Origin: Sophora flavescens
Lineage: Eukaryota > Streptophyta > Magnoliopsida > Fabales > Fabaceae
Assembly: GCA_030762895.1 (NCBI GenBank)
Contig: CM061063.1
Span: forward strand, 97,610,210 to 97,674,209
Reading direction: 5' to 3'
DNA length: 64,000 bases
Shown here: positions 11,070 to 21,144 of the stretch, piece by piece
Position numbering within the stretch: the stretch's first letter is position 1
Layout: every line of letters starts with the position of its first letter
Notes under the pieces: generated by a model
Database searches by the model: none
Told to the model about the DNA's origin: nothing
The model's input: only the letters and a program-made list of their open reading frames with translations
Position numbers and translations under genes: made by a program

Positions 11070-11358
11070 ATATAGTATTCGCAAAGACTATGTCTTAGTT
11101 TATGATTATGATTCTTATCTTTTAAGCTTTTCAAAATGGGCTCTCGTCTCTAGCCCATTATATATAAAACAAAATTCATTATTGGGCCGGAGGCCCAAAC
11201 TTAAATGGACCATTACTAGGCTACGTTGTTTCTTCAGGCAGTCAGGCTAAGTGTCATCCTTGAATGGGGTCATGTAGCCCAATTAAATTATAAAAAAGAC
11301 AAAATCTAAAATTTTTTGGACTAGAATGCCCCTGGCATTTTTTCATAATGTCTGTAAC

Positions 11359-11388
11359 AGCCCCCCACATATAGTATTACGGGGGGCT
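11359..11388 (+). other. origin-type stem-loop, + strand orientation
   Basis: AGCCCCCC and GGGGGGCT arms enclose a 14-nt loop ending in TAGTATTAC (11,372-11,380), the nonanucleotide nicked by Rep in nanovirids. It separates component A units 1 and 2 and is the only complete origin on the + strand. Confidence 0.75.
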
Positions 11389-11593
11389 ATTACATGTTAC
11401 AGAATATAAGCCCTACACGTGTCCCTTTACATCAACGAATCAGATTAATTCGTTGAGGACACGTTTCCATTACAAACTCTATATATAGAGTGGTAACATT
11501 TATTGAACGATCAATTCTTTCTCATTATCTCTCTACCTTAGAGTGAGAAAACAAATATACAAATTGTATAAACGAATATTTTTAAAAATCAAT

Positions 11594-12046
11594 ATGAGCC
11601 TTACTCAAAATACTTTCTTCGTTTATACGGAGGACATGAGGCTAAATTCTATCAATGCTAACAAAGAAGGTAACCGTGTTAACTTCGAGATTGAACAAGA
11701 GTCCATTGTTGGTAGACAAATTACCTTTGACTCTCTCACCGTTTCTGGAATTGTAACTGGAATTGGTTATAATAACAGTTATGGCGGATTTATAAATGTA
11801 TATATGAAGAACGTAAATGGACAATTCGATTGAATTGTATCTGTGCCATTTGCGCGTTATGGTTTCCATAACGATGTTTACATAGCCACAGGGCAAGAAT
11901 CAAAGTTAGTTGGAGAAGTGATGTACTTACACATACAGAGAGATATAAGAAATCTCTGTTTATCGAAATAGAACCAGAGTTTTCATGGAGTTCAATGCTT
12001 GATGCGAGAGTCAAAGTGTCCCTATTTTTACTTAGATTACCTTTAA
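11594..12046 (+). pseudogene. component A copy, broken
   Basis: It is close to the intact copy at 10,538-10,999 but carries an early stop (CGA to TGA at about 11,831), a 4-bp deletion near 11,920, a further small deletion, and loss of about 60 bp of the 3' region at the stop codon. It keeps its TATA box (11,477-11,490). The loss fits decay after integration. Confidence 0.75.
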
Positions 12047-12339
12047 TGTATTTCATATGAATAATAAAATATAGTATTCTCAAAGACTATGTCTTAGTTT
12101 ATGATTATGATTCTTAGATTTTAAGCTTTTCAAAATGGGCTACCGTCTCTAGCCCATTATTTATAAAACAAAATTCATTACTGGGCCGTAGGCCCAAACT
12201 TAAATGGACCATTATTAGGCTACGTTGTTTCTTCAGGCCGTCAGGCTAAGTGTCATCCTTGCATGGGGACATGCAGCCGAATTAAATTATAATAAAGATA
12301 AAATCTAAAATTTTTTGGACAAGAATGCCCATGGTATTT

Positions 12340-12400
12340 TTTTCATAATGTCTGTAACAGCCCAACAGCCCCCCGTAATACTATATGTGGGGGGATGTCC
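12340..12400. other. inversion junction at an origin stem
   Basis: Unit 2 runs rightward up to the stem arm GTAACAGCCC and is joined directly to CAACAGCCCCCCGTAATAC, the same arm read from the other strand. Left of the junction units point right, and right of it they point left. The joint therefore falls within the stem of the replication origin. Confidence 0.7.
12365..12398 (-). other. origin-type stem-loop (B)
   Basis: Loop with TAGTATTAC on the minus strand (12,375-12,383). The core stem is CCCCCC/GGGGGG; the outer stem is broken by GGGGGGATG in place of GGGGGGCTG. Confidence 0.7.
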
Positions 12401-12787
12401 CAGGAATTTTCAAAATTTGCCAGGGGCAAATTTGTCACATATATGCTATGAATTGTATTTATATATTTAATAAGTTAACATGACCCCACGCAAGGATGAC
12501 ACTTAGCCTGACGGCCTGAAGAAACAACGTAGCCTAGTAATGGTCCAATAAGATTTATTGGGCCTGCAGCCCAATAATGAATTTTGTTTTATAAATAATG
12601 GGCTAGAGACGAGAGCCCATTTTGAAAAGCTTACAAGCTAAGAATCATAATCACAAGCTAAGACAAAGTCTTTGCATATAAATGTTATTATTATTATTTG
12701 TATTACATGATATATATAAATGTAAAACAAATTTTACATAAATATAATAATAAGAACAATTCAAGTTCCTTTACAAGTATTATATCA

Positions 12788-13213
12788 TCAGCGAGAACGA
12801 GAATCCGTAGTGTAATCCATGATAAGTCGGAGGTGAACCGACTCTTGATTGAAGTCATGAAAAGGGTCAAATGATATTATTATCTTCGCGTCGGCTATAT
12901 TAGAGGTTCCATCAATGACTAAGTGAATATCATTGATGCTAAGCGCACCCCTACATGTTGAGGCATAACCGACATTATCAATGGTAACTGGAATCGCTGC
13001 TAAAACTTATTCATAAGTATTATTTGTATTACCGATGATAATAAATCCTGCACGAGAACTATAAGATGGTACGGTACATGTAAAGCTTATAAGCATTTTC
13101 TCCAGGGTTAGTTTCTTTATACCATCAACCATGGATTGGTCAAACGATAAGATTTCTTGACCACCGGTCCATACGTGAGCCTTCTCGTATATTGTAAGTC
13201 GACCGACGGGCAT
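12788..13213 (-). pseudogene. component B copy, nonsense mutation
   Basis: It has full length and the ATG is kept (13,213), but a CAA-to-TAA change near 13,007 stops the frame about half way, just after the NNTYE segment. The rest of the frame is open to the usual stop. Confidence 0.75.
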
Positions 13214-13419
13214 GGTTGATTCTTCTCCGAAGTACAAATAAAACTTAACAGAAGACGAGACAGTCTTATCAGAGACAAATTTCTAAAGAAATTTCTATAA
13301 TGTTAGCAAATTGCTTTACCTCTATATATAGAGGTTGTAATTTAAACGTGTCCTTCACGATTTAATATTAATCGTTGATGTAAGGGGACATGTGTAGGGC
13401 TTATTTTCTGTAACATGTA

Positions 13420-13453
13420 ACAGCCCCACGTAATACTATATGTGGGGGGCTGT
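13420..13453 (-). other. origin-type stem-loop (B)
   Basis: TAGTATTAC on the minus strand at 13,430-13,438. One stem mismatch (CCCCAC against GGGGGG). Confidence 0.7.
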
Positions 13454-13842
13454 CCTAGGAATTTTGCAAATTTACCAGGGGCAAATTTGTCACATATATG
13501 CCATGGATTGTATTTATATATTTAATAAGTTAACATGACCCCAAGCAAGGATGACACTTAGCCTGACGGCCTGTAGAAACAACGTAGCCTAGTAATGGTC
13601 CAATAAGATTTATTGGGCCTGCGGACAAATAATGAATTTTGTTTTATAAATAATGGGCTAGAGATGAGAGCCCATTATGAAAAGCTTACAAGCTAAGAAT
13701 CATAATCACAAACTAAGACAAAGTCTTTGCATATAAATGTTGTTATTATTGTTTGCATTACATGATATATATAAATGTAAAACAAATTTTACATAAATAT
13801 AATAATAATAACAATTCAAGATCCTTTACAAGTATTATATCT

Positions 13843-14268
13843 TCAGCGAGAACGAGAATCCGTAGTGTAATCCATGATAAGTCGGAGATGAACCGACTCT
13901 TGATCGAAGTCATGAAAAGGTTCAAATGATATTATTATCTTCGCGTCGGCTATATTAGCGGTTCCATCAACGACTAAGTGAATATCATTGATGCTAAGCG
14001 TACCCCTACATGTTGAGGCATAACTGACATTATCAATGGTAACTGGAATCGCTGCTAAAACTTGTTCATAAGTTTTATTTGTATAACCGATGATAATAAA
14101 CCCTGCACGAGAACTGTAAGATGGTACGGTACATGTAAAGCTTATAAGCATTTTTTCCAGGGTTAGTTTCTTTATACCATCAACCATTGATCGGTCAAAC
14201 GATAAGATTTCTTGACCACCGGTCCATACGCGAGCCTTCTCGTATATTGTAAGTCGACCGACGGGCAT
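13843..14268 (-). CDS. component B protein, 141 aa, intact
   Basis: Reference copy for component B. I chose the ATG at 14,268 (MPVGRLTIYE); eight further codons are open upstream from a TTG, but no ATG lies in frame before a TAG. The 16-kDa protein looks beta-rich: LTLEKMLISFTCTV at 35-48, GFIIIGYTNK at 56-65, DAKIIISFEP at 108-117, and a basic SRSR tail. There is no membrane segment or zinc motif. Its order of strands loosely parallels component A, so the two may be paralogues. A coat, movement or shuttle role is possible but not shown. Confidence 0.6.
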   Translation of the reverse strand: MPVGRLTIYEKARVWTGGQEILSFDRSMVDGIKKLTLEKMLISFTCTVPSYSSRAGFIIIGYTNKTYEQVLAAIPVTIDNVSYASTCRGTLSINDIHLVVDGTANIADAKIIISFEPFHDFDQESVHLRLIMDYTTDSRSR

Positions 14269-14373
14269 GGTTGATTCTTCTCCGAAGTACAAATAAAACT
14301 TAACAGAAGACGAGACAGTCTTATCAGAGACAAATTTCTAAAGAAATTTCTATAATGTTAGCAAATTGCTTTA

Positions 14374-14389
14374 CCTCTATATATAGAGG
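14374..14389 (-). promoter_or_regulatory. TATA box of component B
   Basis: The perfect palindrome CCTCTATATATAGAGG lies about 105 bp before the ATG at 14,268. It is conserved in almost every B unit, for example 15,429-15,444 and 17,542-17,557. Confidence 0.65.
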
Positions 14390-14443
14390 TTGTAATGTAA
14401 ACGTGTCCTTCATGATTTAATATTAATCGTTGATGTAAGGGGA

Positions 14444-14449
14444 CACGTG
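14444..14449 (-). promoter_or_regulatory. G-box CACGTG upstream of component B
   Basis: CACGTG sits between the origin stem-loop and the TATA box in most B units, inside GGACACGTGT. An inverted ACGTGTCC lies about 45 bp closer to the TATA box. CACGTG is a known binding core for plant bZIP and bHLH factors; use here is inferred. Confidence 0.45.
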
Positions 14450-14474
14450 TAGGGCTTATATTCTGTAACATGTA

Positions 14475-14508
14475 ACAGCCCCCCGTAATACTATATGTGA
14501 GGGGATGT
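14475..14508 (-). other. origin-type stem-loop (B)
   Basis: TAGTATTAC on the minus strand at 14,485-14,493. The stem is weakened by GTGAGGGGATG on the right arm. Confidence 0.65.
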
Positions 14509-14897
14509 CCCAGGAATTTTCAGAATTTGCCAGGGGCAAATTTGTCACATATATGCTGTGAATTGTATTTATATATTTAATAAGTTAACATGACCCCACG
14601 CAAGGATGACACTTAGCCTGACGGCCTGAAGAAACAACGTAGCCTAGTAATGGTCCAATAAGATTTATTGGGCCTGCGGTCCAATAATGAATTTTGTTTT
14701 ATAAATAATGGGCTAGAGATGAGAGCCCATTACGAAAAGCTTACAAGCTAAGAATCATAATCACAAACTAAGACAAAGTCTTTGCATATAAATGTTGTTA
14801 TTATTGTTTGCATTACATGATATATATAAATGTAAAACAAATTTTACATAAATATAATAATAATAACAATTTAAGATCCTTTACAATTATTATATCT

Positions 14898-15323
14898 TCA
14901 GCGAGAACGAGAATCCGTAGTGTAATCCATGATAAGTCGGAGATGAACCGACTCTTGATCGAAGTCATGAAAAGGTTCAAATGATATTATTATCTTCGCG
15001 TCGGCTATATTAGCGGTTCCATCAATGACTAAGTGAATATCATTGATGCTAAGTGTACCCCTACATGTTGAGCCATAACTGACATTGTCAATGGTAACTG
15101 GAATCGCTGCTAAAACTTGTTCATAAGTTTTATTTGTATAACCGATGATAATAAACCCTGCACGAGAACTGTAAGATGGTACGGTACATGTAAAGCTTAT
15201 AAGCATTTTCTCCAGGGTTAGTTTCTTTATACCATCAACCATTGATCGGTCAAACGATAAGATTTCTTGACCACCGGTCCATACGCGAGCCTTCTCGTAT
15301 ATTGTAAGTCGACCGACGGGCAT
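14898..15323 (-). CDS. component B protein, 141 aa, intact
   Basis: Nearly identical to the copy at 13,843; it differs by S for A in the SYGSTC segment and I for V at VIDG. TATA box and G-box are kept. Confidence 0.6.
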   Translation of the reverse strand: MPVGRLTIYEKARVWTGGQEILSFDRSMVDGIKKLTLEKMLISFTCTVPSYSSRAGFIIIGYTNKTYEQVLAAIPVTIDNVSYGSTCRGTLSINDIHLVIDGTANIADAKIIISFEPFHDFDQESVHLRLIMDYTTDSRSR

Positions 15324-15529
15324 GGTTGATTCTTCTCCGAAGTACAAATAAAACTTAACAGAAGACGAGACAGTCTTATCAGAGACAAATTTCTAAAGAA
15401 ATTTCTATAATGTTAGCAAATTGCTTTACCTCTATATATAGAGGTTGTAATGTAAACGTGTCCTTCATGATTTAATATTAATCGTTGATGTAAGGGGACA
15501 CGTGTAGGGCTTATATTCTGTAACATGTA

Positions 15530-15563
15530 ACAGCCCCCCGTAATACTATATGTGGGGGGATGT
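15530..15563 (-). other. origin-type stem-loop (B)
   Basis: TAGTATTAC on the minus strand at 15,540-15,548; CCCCCC/GGGGGG core, outer arm GATG variant. Confidence 0.7.
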
Positions 15564-15637
15564 CCCAGGAATTTTCAAAATTTGCCAGGGGCAAATTTGT
15601 CACATATATGCTATGAATTGTATTTATATATTTAATA

Positions 15638-15790
15638 AGTTAACATGACCCCACGCAAGGATGACACTTAGCCTGACGGCCTGAAGAAACAACGTAGCCT
15701 AGTAATGGTCCAATAAGATTTATTGGGCCTGCGGCCCAATAATGAATTTTGTTTTATAAATAATGGGCTAGAGACGAGAGCCCATTATGA
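15638..15790 (-). promoter_or_regulatory. conserved common region (representative copy)
   Basis: This block recurs beside every origin in all component types. It contains AACATGACCCCACGCAAGG, GATGACACTTAGCCTGACGG and GAAGAAACAACGTAGCCTAG, then two palindromes: ATTGGGCC-TGC-GGCCCAAT at 15,722-15,740 and TAATGGGCT...AGCCCATTA at 15,761-15,787. It corresponds in position to the second common region of nanovirids. TGGGCC/GGCCCA are site-II-type elements known to bind plant TCP factors. The part up to the palindromes is shared by C and D units in shorter form. Confidence 0.65.
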
Positions 15791-15952
15791 AAAGCTTACA
15801 AGCTAAGAATCATAATCACAAACTAAGACAAAGTCTTTGCACATAAATGTTGTTATTATTATTTGTATTACATGATATATATAAATGTAAAACAAATTTT
15901 ACATAAATATAATAAAAATAACAATTTAAGATCCTTTACAATTATTATATCT

Positions 15953-16378
15953 TCAGCGAGAACGAGAATCCGTAGTGTAATCCATGATAAGTCGGAGATG
16001 AACCGACTCTTGATCGAAGTCATGAAAAGGTTCAAATGATATTATTATCTTCGCGTCGGCTATATTAGAGGTTCCATCAATGACTAAGTGAATATCATTG
16101 ATGCTAAGCGTACCCCTACATGTTGAGGCATAACCGATATTATCAATGGTAACTGGAATCGCTCCTAAAACTTGTTCATAAGTTTTATTTGTATAACCGA
16201 TGATAATAAACCCTGCACGAGAACTGTAAGATGGTACGGTACATGTAAAGCTTATAAGCATTTTCTCCAGGGTTAGTTTCTTTATACCATCAACCATTGA
16301 TCGGTCAAACGATAAGATTTCTTGACCACCGGTCCATACGCGAGCATTCTCGTATATTTTAAGTCGACCGACGGGCAT
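15953..16378 (-). CDS. component B protein, 141 aa, intact
   Basis: A B copy with K for T at position 7 and N for K in YENAR. Its VLGAIP, DNIGYA and DGTSN variants are shared with the next copy at 17,010. Confidence 0.6.
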   Translation of the reverse strand: MPVGRLKIYENARVWTGGQEILSFDRSMVDGIKKLTLEKMLISFTCTVPSYSSRAGFIIIGYTNKTYEQVLGAIPVTIDNIGYASTCRGTLSINDIHLVIDGTSNIADAKIIISFEPFHDFDQESVHLRLIMDYTTDSRSR

Positions 16379-16586
16379 GGTTGATTCTTCTCCGAAGTAC
16401 AAATAAAACTTAACAAAAGACGAGACAGTCTTATCAGAGACAAATTTCTAAAGAAATTTCTATAATGTTAGCAAATTGCTTTACCTATATATATATAGAG
16501 GTTGTAATGTAAATCTGTCCTTCATGATTTAATATTAATCGTTGATGTAAGGGGACACGTGCAGGGCTTATATTCTGTAACATGTA

Positions 16587-16620
16587 ACAGCCCCCCGTAA
16601 TACTATATGTGGGGGGATGT
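16587..16620 (-). other. origin-type stem-loop (B)
   Basis: TAGTATTAC on the minus strand at 16,597-16,605; core stem intact, GATG outer variant. Confidence 0.7.
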
Positions 16621-17009
16621 CCCAGGAATTTTCAAAATTTGCCAGGGGCAAATTTGTCACATATATGCGATGAATTATATTTATATATTAAATAAGTTAA
16701 CATGACCCCACGCAAGGATGACACTTAGCCTGACGGCCTGAAGAAACAACGTAGCCTAGTAATGGTCCAATAAGATTTATTGGGCCTGCGGCCCAATAAT
16801 GAATTTTGTTTTATAAATAATGGGCTAGAGACGAGAGCCCATTATGAAAAGCTTACAAGCTAAGAATCATAATCACAAACTAAGACAAAGTCTTTGCATA
16901 TAAATGTTGTTATTATTATTTGCATTACATGATATATATAAATGTAAAACAAATTTTACATAAATATAATAATAATAACAATTTAAGATCCTTTACAATT
17001 ATTATATCT

Positions 17010-17435
17010 TCAGCGAGAACGAGAATCCGTAGTGTAATCCATGATAAGTCGGAGATGAACCGACTCTTGATCGAAGTCATGAAAAGGTTCAAATGATATT
17101 ATTATCTTCGCGTCGGCTATATTAGAGGTTCCATCAATGACTAAGTGAATATCATTGATGCTAAGCGTACCCCTACATGTTGAGGCATAACCGATATTAT
17201 CAATGGTAACTGGAATCGCTCCTAAAACTTGTTCATAAGTTTTATTTGTATAACCGATGATAATAAACCCTGCACGAGAACTGTAAGATGGTACGGTACA
17301 TGTAAAGCTTATAAGCATTTTCTCCAGGGTTAGTTTCTTTATACCATCAACCATTGATCGGTCAAACGATAAGATTTCTTGACCACCGGTCCATACGCGA
17401 GCCTTCTCGTATATTGTAAGTCGACCGACGGGCAT
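17010..17435 (-). CDS. component B protein, 141 aa, intact
   Basis: It shares the VLGAIP and NIGYA variants with the copy at 15,953 and keeps the standard N-terminus. Confidence 0.6.
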   Translation of the reverse strand: MPVGRLTIYEKARVWTGGQEILSFDRSMVDGIKKLTLEKMLISFTCTVPSYSSRAGFIIIGYTNKTYEQVLGAIPVTIDNIGYASTCRGTLSINDIHLVIDGTSNIADAKIIISFEPFHDFDQESVHLRLIMDYTTDSRSR

Positions 17436-17641
17436 GGTTGATTCTTCTCCGAAGTACAAATAAAACTTAACAGAAGACGAGACAGTCTTATCAGAGACAA
17501 ATTTCTAAAGAAATTTCTATAATGTTAGCAAATTGCTTTACCTCTATATATAGAGGTTGTAATGTAAACGTGTCCTTCATGATTTAATATTAATCGTTGA
17601 TGTAAGGGGACACGTGTAGGGCTTATATTTTGTAACATGTA

Positions 17642-17675
17642 ACCGCCCCCCGTAATACTATATGTGGGGGGATGT
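17642..17675 (-). other. origin-type stem-loop (B)
   Basis: TAGTATTAC on the minus strand at 17,652-17,660; AACCG replaces AACAG on the left arm. Confidence 0.65.
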
Positions 17676-18064
17676 CCCAGGAATTTTCAGAATTTGCCAG
17701 GGGCAAATTTGTCACATATATGCGATGAATTGTATTTATATATTAAATAAGTTAACATGACCCCACGCAAGGATGACACTTAGCCTGACGGCCTGAAGAA
17801 ACAACGTAGCCTAGTAATGGACCAATAAGATTTATTGGGCCTGCGGCCCACTAATGAATTTTGTTTTATAAATAATGGGATAGAGACGAGAGCCCATTAT
17901 GTAAAGCTTACAAGCTAAGAATCATAATCACAAACTAAGACAAAGTCTTTGCATATAAATTTTGTTATTATTATTTGCATTACATGATATATATAAATGT
18001 AAAACAAATTTTACATAAATATAATAATAATAACAATTCAAGATCCTTTACAAGTATTATATAT

Positions 18065-18490
18065 TCAGCGAGAACGAGAATCCGTAGTGTAATCCATGAT
18101 AAGTCGGAGATGAATCGACACTTGATCGAAGTCATGAACAAGTTCAAATGATATTATTATCTTCGCGTCGTCCATATTAGAGGTTCCATCAATGACAAAG
18201 TGAATAACTATGATGCTAAGCGTACCCCTACATGTTAAGGCATACCCGACATTATCAATGGTAACTGGAATCGCTGCTAAAACTTGTTCATAAGTTTTAT
18301 TTGTATAATTGATGATAATAAACCCTGCACGAGAACTGTAAGATGGTACGGTACATGTAAAGCTTATAAGCATTTTTTCCAGGGTTAGTTTCTTTATACC
18401 ATCAACCATTGATCGGTCAAACGATAAGGTTTCTTGACCACCGCTCCATACGCGAGCCTTCTCGTATATTGTAAGTCGACAGACGAGCAT
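18065..18490 (-). CDS. component B protein, 141 aa, diverged but open
   Basis: The frame is open with an altered start region (MLVCRL instead of MPVGRL) and scattered changes, such as IIIN, IIVIHF and ELVHDFDQVS. Its upstream DNA matches, change for change, that of the copy split at 34,071/38,455, so the two are duplicates. It may no longer be functional. Confidence 0.5.
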   Translation of the reverse strand: MLVCRLTIYEKARVWSGGQETLSFDRSMVDGIKKLTLEKMLISFTCTVPSYSSRAGFIIINYTNKTYEQVLAAIPVTIDNVGYALTCRGTLSIIVIHFVIDGTSNMDDAKIIISFELVHDFDQVSIHLRLIMDYTTDSRSR

Positions 18491-18696
18491 GGTTGATTCT
18501 TCTCCGAAGTAAAAATAAAACTTAACAGAAGACGAGAGAGTCTTATCAGAGATAAATTTCTAAAGATATTTCTATAATGTTACCAAATTTCTTTACCTCT
18601 ATATATAGAGGTTGTAATGTAAACGTGTCCTTCACGATTTAATATTAATCGTTGATGTAAGGGGACACGTGTAGGACTTATTTTCTGTAACATGTA

Positions 18697-18730
18697 ACAG
18701 CCCCACGTAATACTATATGTGGGGGTCAGT
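18697..18730 (-). other. origin-type stem-loop (B), decayed
   Basis: TAGTATTAC on the minus strand at 18,707-18,715, but both arms are altered (CCCCAC and GGGGGTCAG). Confidence 0.55.
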
Positions 18731-19119
18731 CCTAGGAATTTTGCAAATTTGCCAGGGGCAAATTTGTCACATATATGCCATGGATTGTATTTATATATTT
18801 AATAAGTTAACATGACCCCACGCAAGGATGACACTTAGCCTGACGGCCTGAAGAAACAACGTAGCCTAGTAATGGTCCAATAAGATTTATTGGGCCTGCG
18901 GCCCAATAATGAATTTTGTTTTATAAGTAATGCGCTAGAGACGAGAGCCCATTTTGAAAAGCTTACAAGCTAAGAATCATAATCACAAACTAAGACAAAG
19001 TCTTTGCATATAAATGTTATTATTATTATTTGCATTACATGATATATATAAATGTAAAACAAATTTTACATAAATATAATAATAATAACAATTCAAGATC
19101 CTTTACAAGTATTATATCT

Positions 19120-19545
19120 TCAGCGAGAACGAGAATCCGTAGTGTAATCCATGATAAGTCAGAGATGAATCGACTCTTGATCGAAGTCATGAACAGGTTC
19201 AAATGATATTATTATCTTCGCGTCGTCTATATTAGAGGTTCCATCAATGACTAAGTGAATATCATTGATGCTAAGCGTACCCCTACATGTTGAGGCATAA
19301 CCGACATTATCAATGGTAACTAGAATCGCTGCTAAAACTTGTTCATAAGTTTTATTTGTATAACCGATGATAATAAACCCTGCACGAGAACTGTAAGATG
19401 GTACGGTACATGTAAAGCTTATAAGCATTTTCTCCAGGGTTAGTTTCTTTATACCATCAACCATTGATCGGTCAAACGATAAGATTTCTTGACCACCGGT
19501 CCATACCCGAGCCTTATCGTATATTGTAAGTCGACCGACGGGCAT
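19120..19545 (-). pseudogene. component B copy, late stop
   Basis: The frame is open from ATG 19,545 to a CGA-to-TGA stop near 19,159 that removes the last 13 residues (from RLIMDY on). Otherwise it is like the intact copies, so partial function is conceivable. Confidence 0.65.
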
Positions 19546-19751
19546 GGTTGATTCTTCTCCGAAGTACAAATAAAACTTAACAAAAGACGAGACAGTCTTA
19601 TCAGAGACAAATTTCTAAAGAAATTTCTATAATGTTAGCAAATTGCTATACCTCTATATATAGAGGTTGTAATGTAAACGTGTCCTTCACGATTTAATAT
19701 TAATCGTTGATGTAAGGGGACACGTGTAGGGCTTATATTCTGTAACATGTA

Positions 19752-19785
19752 ACAGCCCCCCATAATACTATATGTGGGGGGCTGT
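19752..19785 (-). other. origin-type stem-loop (B), mutated nonanucleotide
   Basis: The loop reads TAGTATTAT on the minus strand (19,762-19,770), with a good stem. The last base of the nonanucleotide is changed. Confidence 0.6.
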
Positions 19786-20172
19786 CCCAGGAATTTTCAA
19801 AAATTGCCAGGGCAAATTTGTCACATATATGTTATGAATTGTATTTATATATTTAATAAGTTAACATGACCCCAACAAGGATGACACTTAGCCTGGCGGC
19901 CTGAAGAAACAACGTAGCCTAGTAATGGTCCAATAAGATTTATTGGGCCTGCGGCCCAATAATGAATTTTGTTTTATAAATAATGGGCTAGAGACGAGAG
20001 CCCATTTTGAAAAGCTTACAAGCTAAGAATCATAATCACAAGCTAAGACAAAGTCTTTGCATATAAATGTTATTACTATTATTTGTATTACATTATATAT
20101 ATAAATGTAAAACAAATTTTACATAAATATAATAATAAGAACAATTCAAGATCCTTTACAAGTATTATATCA

Positions 20173-20597
20173 TCAGCGAGAACGAGAATCCGTAGTGTAA
20201 TCCATGATAAGTCGGAGATGAACCGACTCTTGATCGAAGTCATGAAAAGGGTCAAATGATATTATTATCTTCGCGTCGGCTATATTAGAGGTTCCATCAA
20301 TGACTAAGTGAATATCATTGATGCTAAGCGTACCCCTACATGTTGAGGCATAACCGACATTATCAATGGTAACTGGAATCGCTGCTAAAACTTGTTCATA
20401 AGTTTTATTTGTATAACCGATGTTAATAAACCATGCACGAGAACTGTAAGATGGTACGGTACATGTAAAGCTTATAAGCATTTTCTCCAGGGTTAGTTTC
20501 TTTATACCATCAACCATTGATAGGTCAAACGATAAGTTTCATGACCACCGCTCCATACGTGAGCCTTCTCGTATATTGTAAGTCGACCGTTGGGTAT
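20173..20597 (-). pseudogene. component B copy, start lost and frameshift
   Basis: The ATG is changed to ATA (20,597), and a 1-bp deletion near 20,536 (AAGTTTCATGACC) shifts the frame. From MVDGIKK on, the frame is open to the end. The same two lesions occur in the copies at 29,889, 31,956 and 40,141, marking them as descendants of one broken unit. Confidence 0.75.
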
Positions 20598-20803
20598 GGT
20601 TGATTCTTCTCCGAAGTACAAATAAAACTTAACAGAAGACGAGAGAGTCTTATCAGAGACAAATTTCTAAAGAAATTTCTATAATGTTATCAAATTGCTT
20701 TATCTCTATATATATAGGTTGTAATGTAAACGTGTCCTTCACTATTTAATATTAATCGTTGATGTAAGGGGACACGTGTAGGGCTTATATTATGTAACAT
20801 GTG

Positions 20804-20837
20804 ACAGCCCCCCGTAATACTATATGTGGGGGGCTGT
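20804..20837 (-). other. origin-type stem-loop (B/C boundary)
   Basis: TAGTATTAC on the minus strand at 20,814-20,822, with a complete stem (GACAGCCCCCC/GGGGGGCTGTC). Confidence 0.75.
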
Positions 20838-21144
20838 CCCAGGAATTTTCAAAATTTGCTAGGGGCAAATTTGTCACATATATGCTATGAATTGTATTTA
20901 TATATTTAATAAGTTAACATGATCCCATTGCAAGGATGACTCTTAGCCTGACGACCTGAAGAAACAACGTAGCCTATTGGGCCATATAAATCGAGAATAG
21001 TCATTGGGCTTTATGGATAAGCCCATTTGTAAAATTCTACACAATTAAATTTTAAAACAAAGTTTTATAACACAACTGCAAATATTATTAGATAATGATA
21101 TTACAATACTTATTCAAGTTACAAGAACTTTGTATATATTAAAT

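Noticed and set aside
13843..14292. 149-aa version of component B starting MYFGEES
   Set aside because: Its first codon is TTG, not a usual plant start; the first in-frame ATG gives 141 aa. A non-AUG start cannot be excluded but is not supported.
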